Assembly (NCBI RefSeq): GCF_014898815.1
Contig: NW_026515543.1
Coordinates: forward strand, 2,852,001 to 2,916,000
From: Panonychus citri
Taxonomy: Eukaryota; Arthropoda; Arachnida; Trombidiformes; Tetranychidae
DNA: 64,000 nucleotides
Direction of reading: 5' to 3'
The translations under genes were made by a program, and so were the position numbers. This document shows positions 1 to 15,060 of the stretch, in pieces. Numbering within the stretch: the stretch's first letter is position 1; each line of letters begins with the position of its first letter. The notes below the pieces were generated by a model that did not search any database, had not been told where the DNA came from, and was given only the letters and a program-made list of their open reading frames with translations.

Positions 1-3000
1 ATCATATTATATACAATATACGATATTGTACATTACCTAATTGTATGTACTTTATTTCATTATTTATATAATTTTTCTGATTGTTTTCCTCATCCTTGTT
101 CACCTTAACCAATCATTTCACTTATCATCATCTTCTTCACCTTGTGGGAGGAAGAGAAGATGAAATTATTTCTTCTTTTATTTTTTTTTCTTCTCTCCAA
201 TTTAAACTGATTCTTTTTTGATCCAATTTGAGACAAAAAAGAAAAGTTCAATTCTGAGATTCATCACATTTCTTTTCACCCTGAAACTCACTTTGTATTA
301 ACCTGGAAAATTATATATCAAATTTGAGTTTTGATTCATTGATAAAAGTTAAGGATGAAGATGGAAAACTAATATCATATAATAATAATAATAATTTTCT
401 GTTTTATATCTTCAGGCAATTTCAGAATTTTCTTCTTTTTTCTTGAACAGTTTGAATGAGTTACATTTACCATTTTCTTTTCCATCATTATGACGAGAAA
501 AAAAAACTAAGACATCAACAGGCTGAATGTTACAGTTAATGTACTTGAGGTTTTTTTTTCTCCAGAATAATTGAATCACTGCAATTAAATTTCCAATTCA
601 GTTTAATCAGTGGAATTGGATTTTTTTTCCTCTTCTCCTTTGGTTCTCAACAAATCTACAGTTAACTATCAAAAAGTTCATCTTATAGCTCAGGGTTGAT
701 TATTATCATCTTCATGATGGTCAGTTGTTTGTGATCAGTTCGAGTACTTTGTTATTGTATTATTTAGGCTCATTATTATTACTGTTATATTAGTGTTTCG
801 TTAATTGTATATATGTTGCATGTTAAATTAAATTGTCATGCTGAGAAAGTCTAGAAGTCCTCTCTCACTCTGTTAAGATGAACTCTCATGAAACAATTCA
901 ATAGACTCATGCTGATTGAATGGACAGTCAGAAATTAATTTCCATTTGCAAGCTAATTTACTAGATAGAAACAATTGATCCGAAAATAATTACATCATTT
1001 ATGTACACTTGTAATTGTAACAAAAAAGATATCATCAGATTATTATTGGAATCAACATTAACCATATCAAGAGTGTTTATCATCATCATGAATTCATGCA
1101 AAAAGTCATGGTAATCAAAAAGTACCAGATAATTAAATGTCAAATGATTTCAATCAGGTAATAAAATGATTACCTTCAATTGTAATGATTAATTTACACA
1201 ATCAGTTTATTGATTTTGACAACATTTTCATTTGAGTCTGATCATTTCCAACTCTTAATGATGAAAAGAGTTACGAAATCAGAAATATTCATGGAATATT
1301 CAAATTCAATTTCAACACAAATGTAAAAATGACGAAAAAAATAAGGATAATTTTCATAAATGATAAATATTAGCATTCATTCAACTGATATGATAATAAT
1401 TGTGCTTCGATTGTTGTTCAGGTGAACACTTATTTCCCAATGCTGATGTTTAGTGACAAGATGATATGCACTAACTCATCTTTCCATTGATGATATTGCA
1501 GCAAATGCTACGAACTTTATCCCTCCCTACCTTTAATCCTCTCCACCATCATAACCACCACCTCTTGCTCAGAATAACCTGGAAAAAAGATAATTGAAAT
1601 TCAGGTAAAGACTGAGGCAATTGAGTCGAATCGAAAATGAAAATATGAGAAAAATCATCTTCATGTTGTAGCTGAGTAAAGTGAAGAAGGAAACAAGGAA
1701 ACAAGTAACAATGGATGAAGATATGGGAAGAAAAAAGATGATGAGATGATAAAGGAACCACAATTATTATTAAATTGGAAGCAGGAAGAAAATTAAACTC
1801 GAAAAATGATAAACATAGATAATATTTTCACCATCTTAATGATGATGAAAAAAGTAACGGTTCTTTCACTCACAGCAAGAGTAACAATGTTTCTCAAATA
1901 TAAGGCGAGATGTTGATGCAACTGTTGATCCTCATCTATGAATACCAATCCTAGCATGGAGATAATATCTAACAATTTATTGGAAATTAGGAATATTCAA
2001 ACTCGCCAAATTGATGAAGATGGTTAGGTTAGGCTCAGAATTGAGTTGAATCGAAACTAAATCACATGAAAAAATCCAATTTCGCCAAAATTAAGATAAA
2101 TATCAGGTGAAACTAATGCCAATTCTTACAGAGCAATTTCAAGTTTCGATGTTATTAAAATTGGTTTGAACTTTTTTCCATGATTCTATCAACACCATTA
2201 TCATGGGTATGATTATATTCAGATGATATTATCTTCTTATTAATACTTATGAGACTTTAAAATGTGATTTCATATTCTATCACTTGGAACTTTTATTATT
2301 CCAAGTAATATTGATAAATGTTTGCAAAAAATATATAATAATACGATAATAAGGTGAGAAAAAATCAGTCGAAATTTTCATCCATTCAAAGGTAGGAAAA
2401 TTGAGGCTCAAGAATCACTCTGATTGTAGAAATGATGTTACACAAGATTTAATGAATGAAAACTCATTCATTTTATTATTTTCTTCAGATTCTCCTCATC
2501 TTCACCATGCAAAGAATTTCTTGGAAAAAAAGTTAATCTTGAATAACTTTACATTGTAAATGAAAGTGAAGATGATGATGATAAAATAAACAAAACTGAA
2601 TTACAGGCAACCAATGATTATGATAATGATAACCACTGATTTCTGGTTGAAGAAGATCAAAAGTTTATCATGAATTTGATTCCAATTCTTTCGCTTTTCC
2701 TTAATGATTCAATTTCATGGTTTATCATCATGATAATGTTTAGTAACTTTTAGCAATATATCTTCATAATGATAATAATTCAGTGAAAAAAAGTGAAGAA
2801 AGTAGAAGAAAAAAATAAATAAATTCCAAATCATGATGGAACTCACAACTTACATGGAAGAGGAATTTTTTGTTTGCATATTTATTAATGTCTATTAGTA
2901 AACATTTCATGATATCATGTTTATTATTGCTACATGGTCTGAAAGATGAGTTATCGTTGTTATCATTAGGTAAACGTTGATTTATATAAGTTGAGCAATT

Positions 3001-3586
3001 AACGATTTCTGTTGCTTATTATCACATAATCATCACTCCCAGTCAGCTGGGAGAGGTGAGTAATAACCATAGTGTTGATAATGATGATGATGATCATCAT
3101 AAGTGAATTTAATAGGTAAAGAGTTTGTAAATTATGTCGGTTTTGAACTTTTATCCATCATCACCATGATGATGATAATGATGATGATGATGAGTCTATG
3201 GCTTATGCTTTGTTAAACCTCAATATAAAAGCTACATGATAAAAATTCAGTTTCTCATTTTCCCCTGAACAGAAAAAAAGACTCAATTTTATTCTGTGTT
3301 AATTTTCTGTGTAAACATCAATATCTAGACGAGATAATGATTTTGATGATGATGAGAAAGATAAAAATTTACCGTTAACTTGATCACTTATACTTACTAA
3401 CAACCTGTTTGTTTGTTTACATTTTTTATTAAACAAGTTTAAATGAATCCTCATCATGATACAGTTTCAGTCATTAGGAAGTGATGTTGTATTTTCATCG
3501 TAATCTCATTGATCAGTAGATAACAGGTAATGATGATTAGGGTGATTGAATGAAGATGAAGGTAAAGAGTAATTTATTACTTGTTG

Positions 3587-3636
<50 letters not shown>

Positions 3637-6600
3637 AAGTTCAGATCGAGTTGGAAATGAAGCAAAGCAAAAACATTCAACTTCGAGTTCATTATGGATG
3701 AAAATGTAAAGAGAAAAAAATAAACATCATTTTAATGTTACACTTTTTTTCACCAAAAGAACCTATTATCAAGTACTTATCATCCTCATCATCCTCATCA
3801 TCGTGATTCTGATAATGAGCATGATGCTCGAAAAATTGAAAATTTTCACTTGATAAACTCCAACAACCGAATGATGAAAGTTTAATTCACCTTTTTTTTA
3901 TATATGAATGACAATCAAAAGTTTCACAAACAAAATAAAATCGATAATGATAATCAATTGATTGTGATACAATTTAACGGATAGAAAATGATTGTAAAGT
4001 TAACTTGATCAGTAACTTATCAGTTGTATTTGTAATCAAATAGTTGATCAGTTTTAATCTAGATTAATGTGATTACCTGGAAATTGGATATAAGCATTTA
4101 AGGTGTGATGATTCAACTAATCCCTGTAATCTAATCACAAACTATTAATATATATCAGTATTTTCGTATTCATCATTAATCATTAGCTGAAAGTAATCGA
4201 TCACGTTTGTTAATTTATTGGATATGGAAACATTTTGATGCTTCATTCATACCCGGAAGTAGTATTGATTCTGGTTACACACGGAAATGGTAATCATTCG
4301 TAATGATTAAGTTCATCATCAGGTCTACAAATAATCAATCCAGGTGATGAAGAAATTTTTGTTTATTCAAATGATATTCATAATATGATAAACGTTTTAA
4401 GGTTATGGTGATTTAATTTCATGGTAACATGAAACAGAATCCATCAAATTATCATTAGTTGAAATGTATATTTATATGAATAAAATTTTCACCATCCAAT
4501 CAACCAGGTAAATATTATTCAGGTAAAACTAAGCTACTTGTTATAAAGTAAATTATTCATCAAGTCAAACCAAACCTTTTTTTCATTTATTAATATCATA
4601 TTTATATATTTACCTAGGAGTTGAAATAATCACCTGTAGTGATAAAAACAACAAACACCATGTAACTAGCTGAGTAAATAAAGGGTATATCATTTTACCT
4701 GAGAACAAGATTTGAATGTTAATGAAAATATAAAAAGCAAAACAAAAACTAAAATATCAACAAACTATTAAACTATTTGTTTACCTTTTTCATTAGGAAC
4801 AGGTAAATGGGATAAATGAGATTTTGATCAATAAATGATGAAGGAAAAGTATTCCAATCAATATCTAAATCAGATTTAAAGTGAACACTTTTTTTTTATC
4901 CTCTCAGCAAGTTGATTAAATTCATGATATGAATTTTCAATGGGCAAAACTTGCTCTCTATCAACTCGTGTATTAGTTAAATCACCTTGCATATACCTAC
5001 ACACCTTGGCCTCAACTGAAAGTTTCAACGGTGGTATAATATTAGGTTAAGGCCTTGATGATGAGTTTACATGATTTATGTGAAAATGAATTAATTAATG
5101 ATAACTGTTCACCCATAGGAATACGGGTATTTTTTTTTATTAATCAATGAGAAAGGTGGGAAAAGGTGTGTCACTTGAATATCCATCAACACGATAAGAT
5201 CAAGACCTTTTCTTTTTACATGATGTTAGTGCTACAATTTCACTTTGATGATAACAGAAATGAAAGAATGGAGAAAAAAACTGTCAGAGTGTAAAAAAGG
5301 AAAGTTCTTACAAGTTTCATGAGAGGATGTACCAAGAAAAAAATCGAGAGCATGAAGAAAAAAAAAGTTCTGTCAACTAACAAACTATAATTTATTAATA
5401 ACATGTTATATTTAGTGTTGTTATTATTTAATAATAATAACAATTCACTGACAGAATTGAAAAGTTTTTCATTATAATAACAATAATCATCATAATGATA
5501 ATCATCGTCATCATCATTATCATTATCAACCTTGTTGGAGGGAAGCAATTTGAATGATTTCAAGACTGGAACTGGAATATGTTTCAATTAAGATTCTTAA
5601 GCAATCTTTAAGCTAAATATTAGACTGAGAATTGGGAATTTAAATTATCGCCTATTATTGTTATGGGTAATGTTTAATGATGATGTTGATGTTAATGATA
5701 ACATTGTAATCAACTTGTCCACTTAGTGATAAACTATCATGATGTTAATGAAAAGCAATCAACTTTGACAAAACCATCGACTTGATTAACATGGTAGTAT
5801 CATGGATCACATGATGATAATGATGATGATGATATAAAATCACTGGAATCATGAAACAACTTGAATCTCTATCATTTTGTTTCTATGTACAAAATGCTAA
5901 CCAATTTCATCGAGTTAATCATCTTGATTCCTTCATCTGAATGGTGTAAATAAACAGCTAAAAGAAAACAAGAAAATACTTTTGTCCATTAGCTCAAAGT
6001 AACTGTAAATCTTTCTGATTCGGAAATTACTACATGACTATTATTCTGTGAATCAACTTAAAGATCAGGTTATGTATAATTCACTTCAACATTCTTATGA
6101 TTCCATCAATGTTAAGTGCTCGAGAAAGTCCATATTTTAATGAGCCGTTCAAGTCATATGAATCTCGAGTCTAAATAAAAGCGCATTCAACTTGGTAGCC
6201 TTGGGATTTGCCTCACTTTGTGTTCTCAACATTTCATTGAACAAATTTGTTTACAATAAAACATTAATCTTAATCAGCAGAAAATATTAATAGTAAAAAA
6301 TAATTTTCTCATTTGTCTTTCACATTGTACATTGTATATTATGTATACAATGAAGAGGAAATAATCTGATTGCTTGATGATTATCAAAAGCTGATAAGAT
6401 TAATAATACAACATTGGAAATAAATATTATCTTTATTAAATAGATAGACTAATATTTTCCATAATAATGATTAGATAATCATTTAATCAACTGATCGAAA
6501 TTCTATTCATATTAAACTGATATTATCCATGAGTTATTGGATTCTCTTGACAATCTATCAAAGTGTTATCATTAATTAACCTAATTTTATGAATGTGAAC

Positions 6601-7393
6601 TCAAGTAAATTGCATTGAAATACAATTAATGAATTAATTGTTCTAACTATTGGTTAATTGGTAAGAAGATGAGGAAAAGTAGTGAATATGATGAAAAGAA
6701 AGAGTAAGATTCACCTTTGAAATGATTATTCCAATCGGAATGAGAGAGAGAGAGAGTAAGTTTATTATCATTATTGAAGAATGAGAAAGGTTTTATTATC
6801 TTCAGGACTGAAATTAACTTTGTCTCTGATCAGAATTTGAATATTTATCATGGAATCACCATGGAAACATTACCAATATTTTGGGAATGTAACCTGAAGA
6901 TAAAGGGTTGAAGCTAATAAAAAAGACGATTTTGATGATTGTGGTATAATTTTTTCTGTCTTCACCGCAATCAAATCAGTTCAATTCTGAACAATTAGCA
7001 TTAACGAATTGGTGATCACAAACCTTTCATTGATTGCGATTAAATGAAGAGTCAACGTTTGCAAAAACAATAAACAAACAATTAATTGTAAACAAAGAGA
7101 CAATCAAGGTAAAAAAAGGTAAATGTTTCCAACTGTAAATCAAGTGCAATAAAAATTTTCTTTTACTTCTCATACAAAAACCAAGCAATCAGGAAATTTA
7201 ATCAATCAGCAATCAACACAATTGAACAAATAATATTTGTTACTATTAAAAAATAGTAACAATTGAATGAAAAGTAAAACAATCAACTTTAAACACTGGA
7301 TAATACGACAATCAGTTAAATGTATTGCAAAATGTAATCTAATACTTTCCATGTTCAGTAAATGGACTTTCATATCTACTTTAATCTAATATA
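1..7393. other. Gene-free AT-rich region
   Basis: I see no supportable gene here. Open frames are short, biased to Leu/Ile/Phe/Ser/His from AT-rich and ATC/GAT-rich DNA, and lack paired splice sites. Contents are short GAT/ATC runs, a GA tract at 3591-3632, a short GA tract near 6742-6757, and many poly-T or poly-A runs. If the NWD-type gene at 20-30 kb extends leftwards, this may be its intron, but the sequence does not show that directly. Confidence 0.6.
3591..3632. repeat. (GA)n microsatellite
   Basis: An uninterrupted run of GA dinucleotides of about 42 bp, followed directly by a poly-A run and GTTC. Confidence 0.95.
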
Positions 7394-8021
7394 CAGGTCG
7401 GTACATAAAACATTTGAACGTTTTTGACGCTTAATTGCGATTAGTTGGACAATTAATTTTTAAAAATTTTTTTGATTAATTTAGAGCCTAATCATTCAGA
7501 ATTTTAATAAACTTTTAATTAAATTTTTCTGATAAAAATTTTAGAAATTAAAAAGATTTTGGTGCAAAATTGATTTTTCACTTTTTTACAAAATTAACAT
7601 TACGGTCTATGGGAAAAAAACAGAAATTAAAATTTTTTTCAAAATCACATGTATTCCTATGGGATTTCGCGTTTTTCACTTAAAACCTGATAACTTTTTT
7701 TTGGTTCCTAATTTTGAAATTTTGTAAAGTACATCTTGTGAATTGACGTTTTGCCTATAAATTGTGTGATTTTCGATAATTTTTCTCTGTCCGTTTGGGT
7801 ACCAGGTCAATTCTCCATAGACGTGTTTTTTTTCCAAAAAACCCGTTTTTTGGAAAAAAAATTCTAATTTCTAAAATTTTTATCAGAAAAATTTAATTAA
7901 AAGTTTATTAAAATTCTGAATGATTAGGCTCTAAATTAATCAAAAAAATTTTTAAAAATTAATTGTCCAACTAATCGCAATTAAGCGTCAAAAACGTTCA
8001 AATGTTTTATGTACCGACCTG
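7394..8021. mobile_element. Foldback MITE, Tc1/mariner type (element 1)
   Basis: A 628-bp element bounded by TA on both sides (7392-7393 and 8022-8023), the target duplication typical of Tc1/mariner transposons. Terminal inverted repeats of about 157 bp (7394-7550 and 7865-8021) are nearly identical in reverse complement and begin CAGGTCGGTACATAAAAC. The interior of about 315 bp is AT-rich with no open frame of transposase size, so the element is non-autonomous and depends on a transposase elsewhere. The long, little-diverged repeats suggest fairly recent movement (inference). I cannot name the family without a repeat library. Confidence 0.87.
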
Positions 8022-8364
8022 TACTTTTAGATTATATTTTAGTTTCCAAATCATTAAGAATTTTATTTCTCTCTTGGTAATTGTTGTCATCAAATTTTCA
8101 AGATAATGATTCTCAAATGTGAAATCATCATCACAATCAAAACTTTGGCTTCATCAATTGAAAATAACGTTCAACGTATACGAAACATGCAATTTCAGGC
8201 TGAAATCGAGTGACAAAATTACATAGTAACATGCAAATAAATTCAACGGTTTCATGAGTTTGTACGAGCAAGTCTTACAAATGGAAACTCAATCTAGATC
8301 AACAAAAAACTATCTCAATGAATCAAGAATTAGAAAAAAGAAGTTTTGTTTCGAACTTGTATTA

Positions 8365-9152
8365 GGGGTATCAATAAGTTCTGTCGTTTTTTGGTACTTC
8401 TGGTTGTTCAATTATTGCTCGAAATTTAATAGAGATAATAATTTGATTTTCTTGAAAAAATATAATTCATAAATTTTGTAAAATTAATATATTAATTAAT
8501 TATTACATTTACAATTAATTTCTGGTCAAAAAAAGGTCAAAAAAAAGCCGAAATTAAAATTTTTTTTATAACATTTTGAAAGTGACCTAAAATGACCTTT
8601 GCAGAATATTTCACTAATTCTAAGATAGCCAAGATACACTTATAATCTTTTTCTTTGGTAATTGTGAACATCAACAATTAACTAATTATGGCCATTGAAA
8701 AATTCGAAATCAAAATTTGGACATTTTTTTGGAAAAATTTGAAACTTTTTGAAATTTACCATTGACTTAATGGTAAAAAAATCATTTTTCATCGATTTTC
8801 ACGAAAAAATGCCCAAATTTTGATTTCGATTTTTTCAATGGCCATAATTAGTTAATTGTTGATGTTCACAATTACTAAAGAAAAAGATTATAAGTGTATC
8901 TTGGCTATCTTAGAATTAGTGAAAAATCCAAAAAGACCATTTTAGGCCACTTTGAAGAAAATCGAACAAAAAAACGGAAATTTTTGACTCTTTTTTTGAC
9001 CTGATTAAATATTCATTAATTATAATTGTTTTATTGATTTTAATAGAAAAATGCGTGAATTTCAATTCGGCGAAAAAATTAAAACTAAATCATTAGCAGT
9101 TTTCAGAGAATAGCTTGATAAGCGCAAAAACGACAGAACTTATTGATACCCC
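8365..9152. mobile_element. Palindromic MITE, mariner-like ends (element 2)
   Basis: A 788-bp element flanked by TA (8363-8364 and 9153-9154). Both ends read GGGGTATCAATAAGTTCTGT inward for about 28 bp, with a mariner-like look. The outer arms then diverge, but the central part is a close palindrome: bases around 8611-8727 pair with roughly 8790-8925, centred near 8760. No transposase frame is present, so it is non-autonomous. The open frame at 8254-8472 runs from flanking DNA into this element and is an artefact. The element sits only 343 bp from element 1, with different ends, so these are two independent insertions. Confidence 0.83.
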
Positions 9153-9565
9153 TAATAATTGCATTCTCATTGTAGCTCTTTTGTTGTAAATATAATCACT
9201 TTAAGGATATTAAACAAACTAGATATCATTTGAGTTTTTGAGCATATAACCTGAAAATTTGATATGCAATTACCTGTGATGTTTTCTGCGTAAATTTAAG
9301 TGATGATTGTTGTGAGAACGAGGGACGTTAGGACATTTGATTGTTTTTTCGTTCTCATCAATTTATTCTTTTGTTACTTGGATTCTTATGGAAATTTTTG
9401 TTTACATTGTGATGAAGATCCAAGAGAACAGCAAAAATGTTTTGCTTGTTCTCTTAGTACATTGGTGACATTTACTTTCACTTTTTTTCGTTGTCATTCG
9501 ATGTCTAAGATTCGTTATCATCATTATGATGTGCAAATGTCTATAAGTTTATATTACATTTTTTT

Positions 9566-9568
<3 letters not shown>

Positions 9569-9650
<82 letters not shown>
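9569..9650. repeat. (GA)n microsatellite, 82 bp
   Basis: The longest pure AG/GA tract in the window. It produces an Arg-Glu repeat in one frame and so inflates the 154-codon frame at 9300-9764, which is not considered a gene. Confidence 0.97.
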
Positions 9651-9653
<3 letters not shown>

Positions 9654-12600
9654 TATTTCACCGAGTTAACATTTCTCAACATGATGTTACTGAATAATCA
9701 TAATAAAAGCAATACTTTTAGCCTCGAAATACTGTATTTCATTTTAACTGTTTTTTACTTTTGAATTTGCAGCAACAAAAAACTAACCATTTTTTTGCAA
9801 ACTTTTGCAAGAGCAACAAACTCCATTGATAAAATATTAGATTGATGGAGGTTATCAAACATGAAACCCAAAAAGTCACCATTTGAAGTGCAACAAGATT
9901 GATACATGAAGTTTATGGTGTTGGTTGAGGAGGTTAAATGTAAATTGAGAGTTCATTGAAATTAACGATTTTAGGAATTGAATATATTGAATCATTTGCC
10001 ATAATATGCTAATCCTAATCAAGTATTAACAGGGATTTTTAATCTATTAATATTAATACGATAAGTTGATTCTTTGGTGAAATGATGAGTTTTTTTCATT
10101 CGTTTTTCTTTCTCTCTCCCAATGCAAATAAAAATTGAAAATACAATCAAATTTGTGATAATCTAATTTCAACATTTTGATGAAATTCTGGTAACTGGGA
10201 AGTGCTGAACTAACTAAATATCAGGAAATTCAATCAACTATCAAAATTTAATCAAAAGTTTAGGTCAATTTACTATAATAATAGGCAACAATTAGTTGGC
10301 CTAATAACAAGGCAACTGCTTTTGTAATTATATCTGAGTTGAATTTAAGCTGAGAAAACCATCATCAGCTTTTATAATCATGATAATTAAACACAGAAAT
10401 TGAATGGCTCAAGTAATAATATCAGTTAATTTACGTTATAAAACCATCACAGCACTAAACTACTACGATTGAGAATATATTTCTTGAACTTTCACCCTAG
10501 AATTTTATTATACAAAGCTTGAAGTAAGTAGAGTCAATTTTGTTAATTAAATCTCAGTTTATGGTCAGAAATAGAACAGATCATAAGCTATACGATAATT
10601 TGCTCTGGAAAGAGTCAAATATAATCCATATTCATCAAATTAGACAAAAACTTTTGCATGAGGATAAAAGTATAAGAATTTGCGGAGAAAATCAACTGAA
10701 TACTTGTGCAAGGAGCATACATTTGGCTGTTTGTCGAATCCTTTCTTGTTATATTTCATTCAAATCGCATTTGTATTTATTGGTTAATAGATTAAGACTT
10801 GGTTTGAGTTAACCTTGTCCTCGAAAATAGCTTCGGGCATTCTCATTGCAAACACTCAGTAAAACCTTGCAATACGAATACAAGTTCGGGAAAGATCATT
10901 TTTATGTCAGTTTTTAGCCACTCTAATCAGTGAATTGACTTTCTCTATTATTTTCATGTAAAACATGAATGAAACATGAACAGAATATTGAAAACAATCG
11001 CCTTTAAATGTGACCCATGAGTCTAAATTTATATCATGATCAATAATCAAGTAGAACCGAGAAGATAATCAAAATTGTGAGCTCCATGTAATTTGTTCAT
11101 CACTACAATTTAGTATCAACAATCAATTGGTAAACTATTGTTCCAATTTAATTAAATTCTCAAATCGTAACCAGGGGAAACAATTCAGATTCCAAGCTTA
11201 ATCATTGTTATCTGATTATTACTTTAAATTGTACACATCACATTGAAATTTTGATAATCATGTATCTAAATCAAATTGTTGCCATTGTGGTTTTCAGGAG
11301 CACAATTAACTAACCAATTGATTTTTTCTTTATGCTGATATAATCATATTGATCAAGGTAAAATTACCACAATTAAAAATGATCAATCAATTTGTGAATT
11401 GAATAAAAAAAAAATGATTAACTTCAAGCATTCATCATGAATTCAATTGAAAAATCAATCATCACCATTGAAAATGAAACCAATAGAAAGAGATATAAAA
11501 TAATCAATATTTAATCATGATTAGCTATTAATAAATGTATTTAGATAATCATTATTGATTATGGTTAAACATTATATCACAAAAATATCTAATTATTTAT
11601 ATATCAATGGATTAGCCAGTAAAAAAGTGATAATCTGAGTGGGATTAGTTTTGTTTTTCAACGATTTTTTTTTTCAATTGAAAACATAACCTAACCGCAT
11701 TTAATTAGTTGAGATATGAGATTTAATAATGATAATTATGAGTGTTAATTGTGATATAAATGTGGAGAAAATGTTGACGATAATAATTGTTGATGATGAA
11801 GATAAATAATGGTGAAATTGTGAGTGATATTGAGAAAGACATTTAATCGTAATCATTTAATCTCGATTGAGATGAAGATTCATTTGATGATTATTGGTTA
11901 AGTCATTCAGAGAGAGTTGAAGGTAATTGTAGTTGAATGTTTTAATATAATCTATTGGTGAATGAGCTTGGAAACATGAGTTACGAGATTTGAAATATAC
12001 CATGGAAAGAAAAGTCATGTAATGAATCATCATGGATTCCAAAGTTAACCTTTAAAGGTTATAACCGAAATTGATTGTGAACAGATAAATCCAATGAGAG
12101 ATAATTGCAATAAAGATTAAGTTTAATCCTTGATTCCTATTGTTTAAAGACACAAATGAACAGAAATAAGGTCAAGTTATCAAGTTTCACCAATCGTAAC
12201 TTTGCCTTGAACTTCAGTCCCTCAGGTTTTTCAGGCCAAGTGAATAAAAATTTTTATTATAAATTTCATCTCAACTTTCAACTTGTTTCTTCATTTCAAT
12301 GATATTATTTCCCTGAAAAAGGAGATAGAACTTTCTCTTTTTTTTTATATTCCAAAATAAGGAAACGACAAAATTTATTTACATTCAAAGAATAATAAAG
12401 TTTGTATTTAGATTCTTTGATTCTCAATTTTTGATAACAAAAATTATTTTTCTCCTTCTTTTCACTTACTGAATGTTAATAGAGAAACAAATAAGTTTGA
12501 TATTATATCCATAATATGGAAAAAGTTTAATGATAATTTACCGTTATTTTCGCTGAGTTAGTTATATATTAATATGCCTTTGGAAAATATTATTACATGA

Positions 12601-15057
12601 TGTTATGAACTTTTTGCTTCGTCTTGTTATAAAGCTCTTATTATATTGTGTTAGAATTATCATCAACTGGAAAGAGAGTGTGAAAACTGAGTTTAGAGGT
12701 GAAATCAGATCGAAAGGTAAAATTAACCAAGAATATGAGATTATTAAAATGCGGCAAAATTACCTGATGAATACGTAATTATGGCTCATTAATGTTCAAC
12801 AGATAACAATAAAAGCTCAAGTGAATATGAAATAAGAGCTACAGAAAATAGTGAATTGGATTGAGAGTTCGTTGAACAAGTTTTCTTATTGATTCTGAAA
12901 AAGTCATTAAGTAGGTCAAATAAAAGGTTACAGATAATCTTGAGATATTTGATGTTTCTTGAAACGAAATTATTATCAAATCATTCAACTTAGAAAACCT
13001 GAACATAATCAATAGTTAAAAAAAGTCGCTTTTGATAAATTTATCAATGGTTCATTCAAATTTCGCGCCATCAAATTTTTCGTTCAATTCTTTGATTTAT
13101 TGAGCGGTCAAATTGTAATTAGTATTTCTGAACTTTTCCACAAATTTAAGGTTCGTGATTATGTCAATCTTACACCTTGAACGTAGTAAAATTTGTACAA
13201 AATTGGAGATCAAAAAAATAAATGGATCGAGCTGATTATCATTCTCCTTGTACTCATTAATTAGATTAATTTAACATGCTAAATATTATCAAGCTTATGG
13301 ATTATACTAATTGACTAATCAACTAACTGTTTGAAGAAAATGCTATCAGATAGTTTCATTAGATATAGATGATAATTATACCTTTCTCAGCCTAATTGTT
13401 TGAGAAAGATTAATTAGAGAAAAAGATTTCCTCCTGATCATAATTAAGAATTGACAATTAACTTTTTTTTCAAACAATGTTGACAAATTTTAAAACTTTT
13501 TTTCGTCTATTCAATAAAACCCCAAGTGAATCAATATAAAGGCTTATGATTAGCAATTAAACATTGATACAATTTATTCAATTCTCAGGTAATTAAACTC
13601 ATGATGTATTGATGAATATACGATAATTGGAGGTAAATTTTCAGAAATTTAACTGATCAGATTTATTTTTGGAAAAATTAATTAATCTTGAAGATAATCT
13701 AAGCTGCTCTTAGTTAATTTATCTAAATGATGTTTAATAATCAATAATATTTACTATTCTCATAGAATATTAATGAATTTCTGGTTTACAGGAAAAAGAA
13801 GGTTATTTTTTCATGGTTTTCTTTATCTTCAATTCTCATTACATGTCTCATGTTATTGCTGAATTAATAAGATTCCCATTTTCTTTCTGATATCTTCATC
13901 TTCTTCATCAAGTGAATGATAATATTTTTCCATGACAGAGTAAATTCTGACTAATTGAACTTATCTGTTTCTCCTTAAAGGTAAAAGAGATTTTCAACAA
14001 AATTCTAATAATAGTAATTTTCGTTTTTTCTCTCCTTCTCTTCTCACCTTAATTCGTCCTTGTCAAATACAATATTATCTCATTGAGTATGTCTCTGTGT
14101 TTAGTTTCATATCCATGATAATTCAGTAGTAGATATATAAAAGTTTCTCATGAAGGTGAGAATTGAAACTGAACTTTTGGCAAGCTTAATCTGCTTCAAT
14201 CTCCATGGATTCATGATAAGATACAATTGAGACTTTGAAACTTTTTTCTTATTCATTCTGTCAGAATTTGTTTTTTCTTTCTCTTCCATGGTATTACCTG
14301 AGAGTAGAACTGAAATAATCATGATAAAGGGTGACAAGAATACTAAATTCTCTCTCTCTCTCTCTCTTTCTGAATTATCTTTCAGTCTGGTTGAGGTTTG
14401 CAAATGTAACGGTTTTTTTTCAGTCACTTAATAGGATTGATTAAGTGAATCAGATTGAGTTTTGATCTTAATATGAAATGTGATTGAATTTGATTAATCC
14501 AATCTGAATGTGTGTAGATATTGATTATCAAATCATTATTGTTGTCAAATTGTCATCAGATTGTTGATTAATGTTGTCATATGGGTAAATTTAATCCATT
14601 TGGTTAACTGTAGTTAATTGATTGTGTGTTTACATAATTTGTGAATTTGAGGATAATTTAACTGCACAGGTAAGATAACATTTTCTAGGTGAATAACCAA
14701 TTAATTAATTGTGACGAACTTTTTTTTTCTCCACCTCTTTTTCTGCTGATTCTCTCAATTAATCAGCTAATGATATTATTACTTAGATTGGAGAGCATTT
14801 AATTCAACTGATTAAATCAACTTTCAGCTGTATTTATCAATAATTAACAATGAAAGTGATTAATTGATTGATTTTTTTTTCATCATTTTAAATCTACATG
14901 TAATACTTGATAATTATTGGTAACAAATGTTAGTGTGAATACAGTTTATTGTTATTTGTGTTACTCTGATTCTGATTAGATTCTGAATTGATTACATGTT
15001 CAAGAAATTCCCCTGAGGCTGTTGAAGACCAACAAGATTAAGAGAAGGTGATAACAT

Positions 15058-15060
<3 letters not shown>

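Noticed and set aside
5240..5587. 115-codon - strand frame
   Set aside because: Asp, Asn and Tyr runs come from ATC/GAT repeats, followed by a poly-Phe-like stretch from AT-rich DNA. No splice or domain support.
8254..8472. 72-codon + strand frame
   Set aside because: It starts in flanking DNA and runs across the left end of MITE element 2 at 8365, so it is a fusion with transposon sequence.
9300..9764. 154-codon + strand frame
   Set aside because: A large part is the Arg-Glu repeat made by the 82-bp GA tract. The rest has no motif.
10540..10812. 90-codon + strand frame
   Set aside because: Less repetitive than most, but it starts at a non-ATG codon, has no recognised domain and no matching splice sites.
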